Below, piece after piece: positions 1 to 5,551 of a stretch of DNA of 5,551 bases (position 1 is the first letter of the stretch; each line of letters opens with the position of its first letter). Position numbers and translations under genes: made by a program. Origin of the DNA: Pseudorhodobacter sp. (GTDB lineage Bacteria > Pseudomonadota > Alphaproteobacteria > Rhodobacterales > Rhodobacteraceae). The DNA lies in contig JACMNW010000177.1 in assembly GCA_014378345.1 (NCBI GenBank), positions 1-5,551 on the forward strand, read 5' to 3'. The notes beneath the pieces were generated by a model. It was not told the origin of the DNA. It searched no databases and was given only the letters and a program-made list of their open reading frames with translations.

Positions 1-1265
1 AGTAAGTCTGTCGCAGTGCGGATATTGCCGCGGTTGGCCTCAGGCCCGTCAGAGGTGGGCAGGATGTAGCCTTCCAGCGCACCGGGCAACAGGCCTTCGG
101 CGAAGGGGGTGAGCAGGTCTTTTACCCTACCGCTGGCAGCTTCGCCGGGGATCATGCCGAGGCTGGAATTGGAATAATACGAGGTGATGCGCGGCTGCAT
201 GCCGCCGGTGATGGTCGCGTTGATAAGTTCGAAGTTGAACGCATAGATCAGCGCGTCGCGAACGCGCCAATCTGTGAAGATCGGTTTGCGGGTGTTGAAT
301 ACAAGGCCATCTATGCCGGAGGGGCGGCCATGCGGAATTTCAGATTTGACGATGTCGCCAGAGGTGACGGCAGGGAAATCGTAGTTGGTCAGCCATTTTT
401 GCGCGTTGCCTTCGCGGTAGGTGCTGGTGTCACCCGATTTGAACGCCTCGAACACAACACCGGCATCGCCGAAATATTCGTAGTTGACCTGATCAAAGTT
501 GTGCATGCCGCGGTAAAAAGGCACATCCTTGCCCCACCAATCGGGGTTTTTGGTGAAGTGGATAAATTTACCGGGCTCAAATTCTGCCACAGTATAGGGG
601 CCGGAGCCGATGGGGGCATCCAAGGTGGAGGCGGTGAAATCTTTGCCTTCCCACTGGGATTTCTGTAGGATGGGGCGCAGGCCGAGGATCAGCGGCAGTT
701 CGCGGTCGACCACGTTGAAGGTGAATTTGACCGATCGTGGCCCGGTGATTTCGGATTTGGCGATTTTGCCCCATGCCGCGGCGTAGCGGGGTTGGCCCTC
801 GACACCCAGTTTTTCGAAGGACCAGAGCACGTCTTCAGGCGTGACCGGATCGCCGTCAGAGAATCGGGCGCCTTCACGCAGAGTAAATTCTACGTAGGTG
901 CGCGCGTCATCGGTATCGACCGATTCGGCCAGCAGGCCGTAAAGTGTGAAGGCTTCGTCGTAGGACCGGCCCAAAAGCGTTTCAACCGTAAGCAGAGCCA
1001 CCCCTGCAGGGGCCTGGCCTTTGACGATGTAGGGGTTCAGGCTGTCAAAGCCGCCCGCCTCGCCAAAGGTGATGGTGCCACCTTTGGGGGCATCGGGGTT
1101 GGCATAGGGCAGGGACACAAAATCAGGTGGAAGGGCAGGGTCGCCATACATAGCTATACCATGTTTGGATTCGGCGAAGGCAATCTGTGCCGTTGCGCCC
1201 AGCAGGGCGGCCACGCCAACTGCCCGCATCATTTGAATAATTTTGCCTGTCATCGCCACACCCAT
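1..1265 (-). CDS. YejA-type extracellular solute-binding protein (family 5), partial at the left edge
   Basis: Periplasmic substrate-binding component of an oligopeptide ABC importer. The minus frame stays open from the ATG at 1263-1265 to the window edge (421 codons). YejA proteins are about 600 residues, so roughly 180 C-terminal residues are missing. A Sec signal peptide covers about residues 1-31, with hydrophobic core AVGVAALLGATAQIAFA and likely cleavage after AFA. The mature protein opens with KHGIAMYGDP and YANPDAPKGGT, typical of the YejA subgroup. The family 5 signature follows around 134-150 (ARFSDGDPVTPEDVLWSF), then NFDQVNYEYFGD near 256 and TDWRVRDALIYAFNFE near 331. I chose the ATG at 1265 because GGGGG (1271-1275) lies 5 bases upstream. 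An in-frame ATG at 1253 is an equally reasonable start and would shorten the signal peptide by four residues. Known members import peptides, including microcin C in E. coli; the substrate here is unknown. The permease and ATPase genes are not visible and may lie beyond base 1. Confidence 0.93.
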   Translation of the reverse strand, partial: MGVAMTGKIIQMMRAVGVAALLGATAQIAFAESKHGIAMYGDPALPPDFVSLPYANPDAPKGGTITFGEAGGFDSLNPYIVKGQAPAGVALLTVETLLGRSYDEAFTLYGLLAESVDTDDARTYVEFTLREGARFSDGDPVTPEDVLWSFEKLGVEGQPRYAAAWGKIAKSEITGPRSVKFTFNVVDRELPLILGLRPILQKSQWEGKDFTASTLDAPIGSGPYTVAEFEPGKFIHFTKNPDWWGKDVPFYRGMHNFDQVNYEYFGDAGVVFEAFKSGDTSTYREGNAQKWLTNYDFPAVTSGDIVKSEIPHGRPSGIDGLVFNTRKPIFTDWRVRDALIYAFNFELINATITGGMQPRITSYYSNSSLGMIPGEAASGRVKDLLTPFAEGLLPGALEGYILPTSDGPEANRGNIRTATDL

Positions 1266-1331
1266 ATTGACCCCCGCGAATTTGCTGATTTGCAGACTAT
1301 GCGGGTGTGCGCGGCAATTCAAACTTTTAAC

Positions 1332-1360
1332 TTGGCCACGGGCGGACTTATGGCTATACC
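1332..1360 (+). promoter_or_regulatory. Candidate sigma-70 promoter of a putative small RNA
   Basis: A TTGGCC -35-like box (1332-1337) and a TATACC -10-like box (1355-1360) are separated by exactly 17 bases. Each matches four of six consensus positions. A start near base 1367 would give a transcript of about 75 nt ending at the terminator at 1415-1441. No protein gene starts in between. The pairing is suggestive only, since matches of this quality also arise by chance. Confidence 0.35.
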
Positions 1361-1366
1361 AATCTT

Positions 1367-1441
1367 ACTGCTCGATAGGTTTCTTGCCTGTATGAAACCT
1401 GCCTCAATAACTTTACGCCGGCCTTGTGCCGGCGTTTTTTT
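1367..1441 (+). ncRNA. Candidate small RNA with two hairpins, ending in a rho-independent terminator
   Basis: A 7-bp perfect inverted repeat, AGGTTTC (1377-1383) and GAAACCT (1394-1400) with a 10-base loop, is followed by a short single-stranded A/U-rich stretch and then the strong terminator hairpin with its U tract. A promoter-like pair lies just upstream at 1332-1360. No protein gene on the plus strand ends here, so the terminator needs another client: a roughly 75-nt Hfq-type small RNA would fit. The 5' end is a guess from the promoter. The family is not recognised and no target is proposed. The alternative is a terminator that merely insulates bdhA from antisense or read-through transcription. 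Confidence 0.4.
1415..1441 (+). terminator. Rho-independent terminator
   Basis: A perfect 8-bp stem, ACGCCGGC (1415-1422) with GCCGGCGT (1428-1435), encloses a 5-base loop and runs into seven consecutive T (1435-1441). The GC-rich stem and uninterrupted T tract make it directional for the plus strand. The left flank has no A tract that would make it work in reverse. It lies about 60 bases upstream of the bdhA promoter. Confidence 0.85.
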
Positions 1442-1492
1442 ATGTCCGGAACCAATCCGCCGAGCTTGACGTTTGTCCCTGCGTTTTGCACC

Positions 1493-1523
1493 TGCAGCAT
1501 GTATAATGTGGCAAGTGCAGCAT
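1493..1523 (+). promoter_or_regulatory. bdhA promoter: consensus -10 flanked by direct repeats
   Basis: A perfect TATAAT (1502-1507) lies 28 bases before the bdhA ATG, giving a predicted start near 1514 and a leader of about 22 nt. At 17-bp spacing the -35 position (1479-1484, CTGCGT) is a poor match. An 8-base direct repeat TGCAGCAT occurs at 1493-1500 and 1516-1523, 23 bp apart, so one copy abuts the -10 and the other sits just after the start. That is a typical position for a repressor operator. TGC/GCA-rich sites are bound by PhaR, the polyhydroxybutyrate-responsive repressor of this group, but the strict CTGC-N3-GCAG form is not present. Regulator identity is therefore speculative; the -10 itself is more secure. 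Confidence 0.5.
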
Positions 1524-1524
1524 C

Positions 1525-1530
1525 AGGAGG
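1525..1530 (+). promoter_or_regulatory. Ribosome binding site of bdhA
   Basis: A full AGGAGG sits 5 bases before the ATG at 1536. It is the strongest Shine-Dalgarno in the window, fixes the start and suggests efficient translation. Confidence 0.85.
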
Positions 1531-1535
1531 CGTAG

Positions 1536-2309
1536 ATGACGCTTAAAGGCAAAATCGCAATCGTGACCGGGTCCAATTCCGGCATTGGGTTAGGGATTGC
1601 TGAGGCATTGGCCAAGGCGGGGGCCGAGGTGGTAATCAATTCCTTCAGTGACACCGAAGCAGATCATGCGCTGGCCGCCAAGATCGCCGCCGAGCATAAA
1701 GTGAAGGTCACCTACATTGCAGCCGACATGTCGAAAGCTGCTGACTGCCGGGCTTTGGTGACAAGGGCCGGGGGTTGCGACATACTGGTGAACAACGCGG
1801 GCATTCAGCACGTCGCACCGATTGAAAGCTTTCCCCCCGAGAAATGGGATGCGATTTTGGCGATCAACCTGACATCGGCGTTTCACACTACGGCAGTGGC
1901 CCTGCCGATGATGCGCAAAAAGGGCTGGGGGCGGGTGATCAACATATCCTCGGCGCATGGCTTAACGGCGAGCCCGTTCAAATCTGCTTATATCGCGGCC
2001 AAGCATGGTTTGGTGGGGCTATCCAAAACTGTGGCGCTGGAAACGGCGGGCCAGGGCATCACCTGCAATGCGATTTGCCCCGGCTATGTGCTGACCCCGT
2101 TGGTAGAAGCGCAAATCCCGGACCAGATGAAAACGCATAACATGGATAGGGAAACCGTGATCCGTGAGGTGATGCTGGACCGCCAGCCATCAAAGCAGTT
2201 TGCCACCACCGAGCAGTTGGGGGGGACAGTGATATTCCTATGTTCGGACTTTGCGGACCAGATCACGGGCACCACAATCAGCGTCGATGGCGGTTGGACC
2301 GCTTTGTGA
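1536..2309 (+). CDS. bdhA: D-3-hydroxybutyrate dehydrogenase (SDR family)
   Basis: Cytosolic NAD-dependent enzyme interconverting D-3-hydroxybutyrate and acetoacetate, a step in polyhydroxybutyrate and ketone-body use. It is 257 residues, the usual classical SDR length. The cofactor motif TGSNSGIG is at 11-18 and NNAG at 86-89. The catalytic set is N111, S139, Y152 and K156. Beyond the SDR core, residues that bind the substrate carboxylate in the Pseudomonas fragi enzyme (Gln94, His144, Lys152, Gln196) align at a constant offset of three with Q91, H141, K149 and Q193 here, which makes the specific assignment strong. IQHVAPIESFPPEKWD (90-105) is also typical of the family. W254 matches one of the two pocket tryptophans; the other position appears to be Y184. 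The start is set by AGGAGG. A patatin-like hydrolase gene follows after 52 bp, probably in the same transcript. Confidence 0.96.
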   Translation: MTLKGKIAIVTGSNSGIGLGIAEALAKAGAEVVINSFSDTEADHALAAKIAAEHKVKVTYIAADMSKAADCRALVTRAGGCDILVNNAGIQHVAPIESFPPEKWDAILAINLTSAFHTTAVALPMMRKKGWGRVINISSAHGLTASPFKSAYIAAKHGLVGLSKTVALETAGQGITCNAICPGYVLTPLVEAQIPDQMKTHNMDRETVIREVMLDRQPSKQFATTEQLGGTVIFLCSDFADQITGTTISVDGGWTAL

Positions 2310-2316
2310 AAAAGAG

Positions 2317-2335
2317 CCTCCGGCGGGGATATTTT
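2317..2335 (+). other. CCTCCGGCGGGGATATTTT intergenic hairpin motif
   Basis: This motif lies 7 bases after the bdhA stop. CCTC (2317-2320) can pair with GGGG (2325-2328), including one G-U pair, around a CGGC tetraloop, followed by an AT-rich run ending in TTTT. From memory, near-identical sequences are frequent just after genes in Rhodobacteraceae; I cannot verify copy number here. The stem is short, so it is at best a weak terminator, or an RNA 3'-end or processing signal, between bdhA and the patatin gene. Confidence 0.4.
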
Positions 2336-2361
2336 AGAACAGAAAAAGTTGGGGTTTTGGT

Positions 2362-3396
2362 ATGGTGAGGCGAATTAATCTGGCCTTGCAGGGTGGCGGC
2401 GCACATGGGGCGTTTACTTGGGGGGTGTTGGACCGCCTGCTTGAGGACGAAGATATCGAGATTGCCGCGATTTCTGGCACCTCGGCCGGGGCATTGAACG
2501 GGGCTGCTTTGAAAGCAGGGATGCAGGCCGGTGGGCGCGTGGGGGCAAAGGACAGCCTCAACCAGCTATGGACCCAGGTTGGGCGGCTTGATGAGGCACG
2601 ACTGACGGATTGGATGTTTCCGGGACTGCCCATGTTGGCCGCTATGGCTGATGTGGCGGCAAGGATGGCACCTTTTTCGCCGCAGGGAATTATGGCGCAG
2701 TTGGTATCGCCGTATGCGTGGGGGCCGGGATGGCAGAACCCTTTGGAAGATGTGGTGCGGCGGCTGGATTTCACGCAGGTTTGTGCTGTGGGTGGGCCGA
2801 AGCTGTTTGTCGGGGCCACAAATGTGCGCACGGGCAAAATCCGGGTGTTTTCAGGCGATGACGTCAGCCCTGAGGTTTTGATGGCATCGGCTTGTTTGCC
2901 GACCGCGTTTCAAGCGGTTGAGTTGACTGACCCTAAAACAGGCCAGGTTGAAGCCTATTGGGATGGTGGATATGCTGGCAATCCAGCGCTTTTTCCGCTG
3001 TATGCCAAGGGCTTGCCGGATGATGTGGTGATTGTATCCATCAATCCAATGCGGCGGGACGAGTTGCCAAAATCGCCTTTAGAAATTCAAAACCGGATCA
3101 ACGAGATCAGTTTTAATGCGGCATTGCTGGGTGAATTGCGGGCTGTACAGTTCGTGAAGCGCCTGATCCAGCAAGGCAACATGGACAAAGGGGCCATGAA
3201 AGATGTCCTGATTCATTTTATTGCCGATGAAAAACTGATGAACGAGCTTTCTGCCAGCACCAAACTATCGCCAACGCCTGCGCTGCTGTACCGGTTAAAA
3301 GAGGCGGGACGCGTGGCGGCACTTGCGTTTTTGCAAGCGCATCGCGGCGATATTGGCAAACGGGCCAGCATTGATCTGGCAGGACTTTTTGGGTGA
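2362..3396 (+). CDS. Patatin-like phospholipase/esterase family protein
   Basis: Serine hydrolase of the patatin fold, 344 residues. The oxyanion-hole motif GGGAHG is at 11-16, nucleophile elbow GTSAG at 39-43 (Ser41), and the catalytic Asp of the DGG motif at 201-203 (Asp201), giving the complete Ser-Asp dyad. LACK of a signal peptide or membrane segment implies a cytosolic protein. MASACLPTAF (174-183) is a conserved stretch of the bacterial family; the region after about 230 is less conserved and may set substrate choice. The start has only a weak ribosome site (GGGG at 2351-2354, 7 bases upstream), in contrast to bdhA. Family members hydrolyse lipid acyl esters; a patatin protein of Haloferax mediterranei is a depolymerase of native polyhydroxyalkanoate granules. 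Because bdhA lies directly upstream, a role in releasing 3-hydroxybutyrate is plausible, but this is inference and a phospholipase is the default reading. Confidence 0.92.
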   Translation: MVRRINLALQGGGAHGAFTWGVLDRLLEDEDIEIAAISGTSAGALNGAALKAGMQAGGRVGAKDSLNQLWTQVGRLDEARLTDWMFPGLPMLAAMADVAARMAPFSPQGIMAQLVSPYAWGPGWQNPLEDVVRRLDFTQVCAVGGPKLFVGATNVRTGKIRVFSGDDVSPEVLMASACLPTAFQAVELTDPKTGQVEAYWDGGYAGNPALFPLYAKGLPDDVVIVSINPMRRDELPKSPLEIQNRINEISFNAALLGELRAVQFVKRLIQQGNMDKGAMKDVLIHFIADEKLMNELSASTKLSPTPALLYRLKEAGRVAALAFLQAHRGDIGKRASIDLAGLFG

Positions 3397-4113
3397 TCAG
3401 GGCTCTAGCTGCGGTGGGTAGTTTTTGTCGTTCGGGTAGTCTTTGCCGTTCGGGTAGACAAGGCCGGCCGAGATCACAAGTTTGAACGCCTCTTCCAAAG
3501 ACATATCGAGCATGATCACATCGCGTGAGGGCACATAAACCAGAAACCCGGACGTAAGCGGGGTAAGGGCGACAAACACGGTGATCATGTTTTCGCGGTT
3601 TGGCAGCTTTGTTGCAATTTCACCTTTTGGCTCGGCGGCGACGAAGCCCACGGCCCAGACACCGGGGGTGGGAAATTGCACAAGGCAGGTCCTGTCGAAA
3701 TTCTTTTCCGATTTCGCAAAGACCGTTTCTGCAATTTGTTTGATACCTGTGTAGACGGACCGCACGATGGGCATGCGGTTGACCATGCGTTCGGCGCGGT
3801 TGATCATTGACCTTCCGATCAGGCCCTTGGCGATCCAGCCGACGATAATGGTGAAGATCAGAAATACGATCACGCCGACGCCGCGCAGGCTAAAGCTTAC
3901 GTTTTCACCAAAGTAATCGCGTAGCAGCGCGTCAGGCTGCCACGAGGCCGGGATTAAGGGTAAAATCCAGCTGTCGATCCAGCCTACGACCGACCAGATG
4001 ACATAAATCGTCAGCCCTACAGGAAGCACAACCACAAGCCCGGTCAGAAAGCTGGCGCGCAAACCGCCAGATTTCTTGCGAAGGGGAAGCGGGCTGCTGG
4101 TATTATCTTGCAT
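3397..4113 (-). CDS. DUF502 family membrane protein
   Basis: Inner-membrane protein of unknown function, 238 residues, usual family length. Two hydrophobic segments are visible at about 21-44 (FLTGLVVVLPVGLTIYVIW) and 77-98 (GVGVIVFLIFTIIVGWIAKG). A soluble domain follows with the DUF502 hallmarks: RMPIVRSVYTGIKQ (113-126), PLTSGFLVYVPSRDV (185-199) and LDMSLEEAFKLVISAG (202-217). The C-terminal tail (220-232) contains a short tandem hexapeptide, Y-P-N-[GD]-K-[DN]. The ATG at 4111-4113 has GGGA (4121-4124) 7 bases upstream. The gene lies 76 bp downstream of psuG on the same strand, so partial co-transcription is possible, but a function shared with pseudouridine breakdown is not suggested. 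Its stop codon directly touches that of the convergent patatin gene. Confidence 0.93.
   Translation of the reverse strand: MQDNTSSPLPLRKKSGGLRASFLTGLVVVLPVGLTIYVIWSVVGWIDSWILPLIPASWQPDALLRDYFGENVSFSLRGVGVIVFLIFTIIVGWIAKGLIGRSMINRAERMVNRMPIVRSVYTGIKQIAETVFAKSEKNFDRTCLVQFPTPGVWAVGFVAAEPKGEIATKLPNRENMITVFVALTPLTSGFLVYVPSRDVIMLDMSLEEAFKLVISAGLVYPNGKDYPNDKNYPPQLEP
3418..3457 (-). repeat. 18-bp tandem repeat, about 2.2 copies, in the DUF502 coding tail
   Basis: On the plus strand, gtagtttttgtcgttcgg (3418-3435) is followed by gtagtctttgccgttcgg (3436-3453), differing at two bases, and then by GTAG. The unit is six codons, so the reading frame is kept and the protein gains the repeated hexapeptide Y-P-N-[GD]-K-[DN] near its C-terminus. 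It looks like a local in-frame duplication. Confidence 0.85.
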
Positions 4114-4144
4114 GACATGATCCCAAAGGGTTTAGGCGCATGTA

Positions 4145-4173
4145 GGCATCCGCTTTTGCGGGCGCAATGTCAA
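4145..4173 (-). promoter_or_regulatory. Possible promoter for the DUF502 gene
   Basis: On the minus strand a perfect TTGACA (4168-4173) is followed at 17 bp by GATGCC (4145-4150), a poor -10. Initiation would fall near 4138, about 25 bases before the DUF502 ATG. A strong -35 with a weak -10 is acceptable for alphaproteobacterial promoters, but this remains tentative. The 76-bp gap to psuG contains no convincing terminator. Confidence 0.35.
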
Positions 4174-4189
4174 AGATCATAGGGAAGCT

Positions 4190-5113
4190 TCAGGATTTGC
4201 TGCGCATTTGGGCGATTTCAACCGCGATTGCGGCCGCCAGGCGGGCATTTGACAGCACGAGTGCGATGTTTGCGGTCAGCGAGCGGCCTTCCGTCAGCTC
4301 AAATATCCGCTGCAGCAGGAAGGGGGTTACGGCTTTGGCGGTAATGCCTTTGGTGGCGGCATCGCGCAGGGCTGCCTCGATGATCGGCGAGATTACTGTC
4401 CGCGGGATTTCGGCATCTTGCGGGATGGGGTTGGCGATGAGTTGACCGCCGATCAGCCCAAGTCGGGCGCGCATCAGGTGGGCGGCGGCGATTTGAACCG
4501 GGATGGTCATGGAAAGCGGTGCGGATATGCCGGAGGAGCGGGACCAGAACGCGGGAAAGTCGGTTTGGCCGTAAGCGATAACCGGGACGCCGTGGGTCTC
4601 AAGTACTTCGAGGGTTTTGGCGATATCGAGGATGGCTTTTGCCCCGGCAGCGATGACGGTGACGGGGGTTTGCGCCAGTTCCAGCAGGTCTGCCGAGATA
4701 TCGAAGGTTTGGTCTGCTCCGCGATGTACGCCGCCAATGCCACCGGTTGCAAAGACGTCGATGCCTGCAAGATGCGCGCAGATCATGGTCGCGGCGACGG
4801 TGGTGGCCCCGGTCTGGCCGGTGGCCAAGCAGGCGGCAAGATCGGCGCGCGACAGTTTCATGACGTTTTGCGCCTGGCCGAGGGTGGTCAGCATACCGGG
4901 GCTTAGGCCGATGTGGATATGGCCAGCCATTACCGCGATTGTGGCGGGGGTGGCACCATGAGCGCGAATTTCGTCCTCAACCAGTTGCGCGGTTTCCACG
5001 TTTTGCGGGTAAGGCATACCGTGGGTGATGATTGTAGATTCAAGCGCCACAACCGCGCGGTTTTGGGCGAGGGCGGCGGTGACTTCTGGCGTGAAGATCA
5101 AGGGTAGGGTCAT
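4190..5113 (-). CDS. psuG: Pseudouridine-5'-phosphate glycosidase
   Basis: Cytosolic enzyme that breaks the C-C glycosidic bond of pseudouridine 5'-phosphate, giving uracil and ribose 5-phosphate. It has 307 residues, the normal length. Family motifs are visible in order: ALESTIITHGMPYP (24-36, Glu25), VMKLSRADL (84-92, Lys86), TGATTVAATM (101-110), FATGGIGGVHRG (121-132), TFDISADL (136-143, with the metal-binding Asp), AAGAKAILDI (155-164) and ANPIP (227-231). By comparison with E. coli PsuG, Lys159 in AAGAKAILDI matches the Schiff-base lysine (Lys166 there). The active site looks intact. The ATG overlaps the stop of the upstream kinase gene by four bases (ATGA), and GGAG (5124-5127) lies 10 bases upstream inside that gene, implying translational coupling. 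The pairing with a PfkB kinase supports the pathway assignment. Confidence 0.97.
   Translation of the reverse strand: MTLPLIFTPEVTAALAQNRAVVALESTIITHGMPYPQNVETAQLVEDEIRAHGATPATIAVMAGHIHIGLSPGMLTTLGQAQNVMKLSRADLAACLATGQTGATTVAATMICAHLAGIDVFATGGIGGVHRGADQTFDISADLLELAQTPVTVIAAGAKAILDIAKTLEVLETHGVPVIAYGQTDFPAFWSRSSGISAPLSMTIPVQIAAAHLMRARLGLIGGQLIANPIPQDAEIPRTVISPIIEAALRDAATKGITAKAVTPFLLQRIFELTEGRSLTANIALVLSNARLAAAIAVEIAQMRSKS
5110..5113 (-). other. ATGA stop/start overlap between the kinase gene and psuG
   Basis: On the minus strand the psuG ATG (5113-5111) and the kinase TGA (5112-5110) share ATGA. Such overlaps usually couple translation of two genes in one operon, here keeping the kinase and glycosidase in step. 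Confidence 0.9.
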
Positions 5114-5551
5114 GAACCGATTTCTCCGGATACGTAATCTGCGGCGGTGCGAAGGGCCTGCGTGAGGGCTTCGGTCGGGTTGGAGCCGCGACTTTCGGCG
5201 ACGATATGCGCGGCCATGAAGGTATCGCCAGCGCCAGTGACCCGGGTAACGAGGACGGGCGGCGGGGTGGCGGTGATGACGCCATCGGGCGTGCCCATGG
5301 CAGTAGTTTGGCTGCCATTGGTCACAAGGATTCGGGTGGCACCGCGGGTGATGAGGGCCTTTGCCGCGGTGGGGGCGTCGGGGAAGCAGGTTTTTGCCAG
5401 CAGGGACGCCTCAGCGAGGTTGAGGTAGATCGTCGCGTTTGGGTGGGTGAGCAGGGGAAGCAATCGTTCGGCCTTGGCGGGGCTGGCAGGGGCGATGCGC
5501 AGGTCGGCTTTTTTGAACAGGGGGGAGTGGGCAATCTCGGCCAGCAGCGAT
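5110..5551 (-). CDS. psuK: PfkB-family sugar/nucleoside kinase, probably pseudouridine kinase, partial at the right edge
   Basis: C-terminal part (about 146 residues) of a ribokinase/PfkB-fold kinase; the frame is open from base 5550 and the N-terminal half lies beyond the window. Visible family elements are NLAEASLL (the N-x-x-E motif contacting metal/phosphate), ILVTNGSQTTAMGTPDG (core strand and turn), and VTRVTGAGDTFMAAH, which is PfkB signature 2 with the GAGD anion hole and catalytic Asp. The family assignment is firm. Specificity for pseudouridine is inferred from the adjoining psuG with its 4-base ATGA overlap, since PsuK makes the pseudouridine 5'-phosphate that PsuG cleaves. In-frame TTG at 5461-5463 should not be taken as the start: homology to the family continues upstream of it. 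Confidence 0.88.
   Translation of the reverse strand, partial: SLLAEIAHSPLFKKADLRIAPASPAKAERLLPLLTHPNATIYLNLAEASLLAKTCFPDAPTAAKALITRGATRILVTNGSQTTAMGTPDGVITATPPPVLVTRVTGAGDTFMAAHIVAESRGSNPTEALTQALRTAADYVSGEIGS

Noticed and set aside
1296..1322. Possible minus-strand promoter for the YejA-like gene (TTGAAT and TAGTCT)
   Set aside because: The spacing is 17 bp but the -10 matches only half the consensus, too weak to list as a feature.
330..1469. Plus-strand open frames at 330-668 and 792-1469
   Set aside because: They run antisense to the YejA-like coding region, resemble no family, and the second continues through the terminator at 1415-1441.
1392..1469. Small ORF starting MKPASITLRR within the candidate small RNA
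   Set aside because: It has no ribosome site and reads straight through the terminator, so the transcript would end before the stop codon.
2334..2837. Minus-strand 167-codon frame opposite the patatin gene
   Set aside because: It overlaps a complete patatin domain with intact catalytic motifs and has a low-complexity Ser/Pro-rich translation.
4150..4161. CCGCTTTTGCGG palindrome in the psuG-DUF502 gap as a terminator
   Set aside because: The stem is only 4 bp and no T tract follows on either strand.
4418..4961. Plus-strand open frames opposite psuG
   Set aside because: They are shadows of a fully convincing psuG; their Gly/Ala/Arg-rich translations match nothing recognisable.
1..5551. Mobile elements, CRISPR arrays, tRNA/rRNA, toxin-antitoxin or defence systems
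   Set aside because: Scanning both strands showed no transposase motifs, regularly spaced repeats, cloverleaf-like RNA or defence gene; the window reads as ordinary metabolic chromosome.

Overview
The window looks like chromosomal DNA of a marine-type alphaproteobacterium, most likely Rhodobacteraceae (Roseobacter group). This rests on moderately high GC, family-typical protein sequences, a 3-hydroxybutyrate dehydrogenase followed by a patatin-like hydrolase, and a CCTCCGGCGGGGATATTTT intergenic motif of a kind I recall as common in that family. No database search was possible, so the taxonomic call is inference.

Layout. Bases 1-1265 (minus) hold most of a YejA-type periplasmic oligopeptide-binding protein whose C-terminal part lies beyond the left edge. 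Bases 1266-1535 are intergenic: a divergent control region containing a strong rho-independent terminator (1415-1441), a possible small RNA ending at it, and the promoter of the next gene. Bases 1536-2309 (plus) encode D-3-hydroxybutyrate dehydrogenase (BdhA), followed after 52 bp by a patatin-like phospholipase/esterase (2362-3396, plus). That gene abuts, stop codon to stop codon, a DUF502 two-pass membrane protein (3397-4113, minus). Upstream of the DUF502 gene on the minus strand lies a pseudouridine catabolic pair: psuG (4190-5113) and the C-terminal part of a PfkB-family kinase, probably PsuK (5110 to the right edge), joined by an ATGA overlap.

How the genes work together. BdhA oxidises 3-hydroxybutyrate to acetoacetate, and the downstream patatin-like hydrolase could supply 3-hydroxybutyrate by acting on polyhydroxybutyrate or another ester. 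The two may form a storage-polymer mobilisation unit (inference). PsuK and PsuG turn pseudouridine into uracil and ribose 5-phosphate via pseudouridine 5'-phosphate. The binding protein brings peptides to an ABC importer whose other parts are not in view. I see no mobile element, CRISPR array, tRNA or rRNA. The region is mostly ordinary metabolic genes; the least explained parts are the 1266-1535 intergenic region and the bdhA-patatin pairing.
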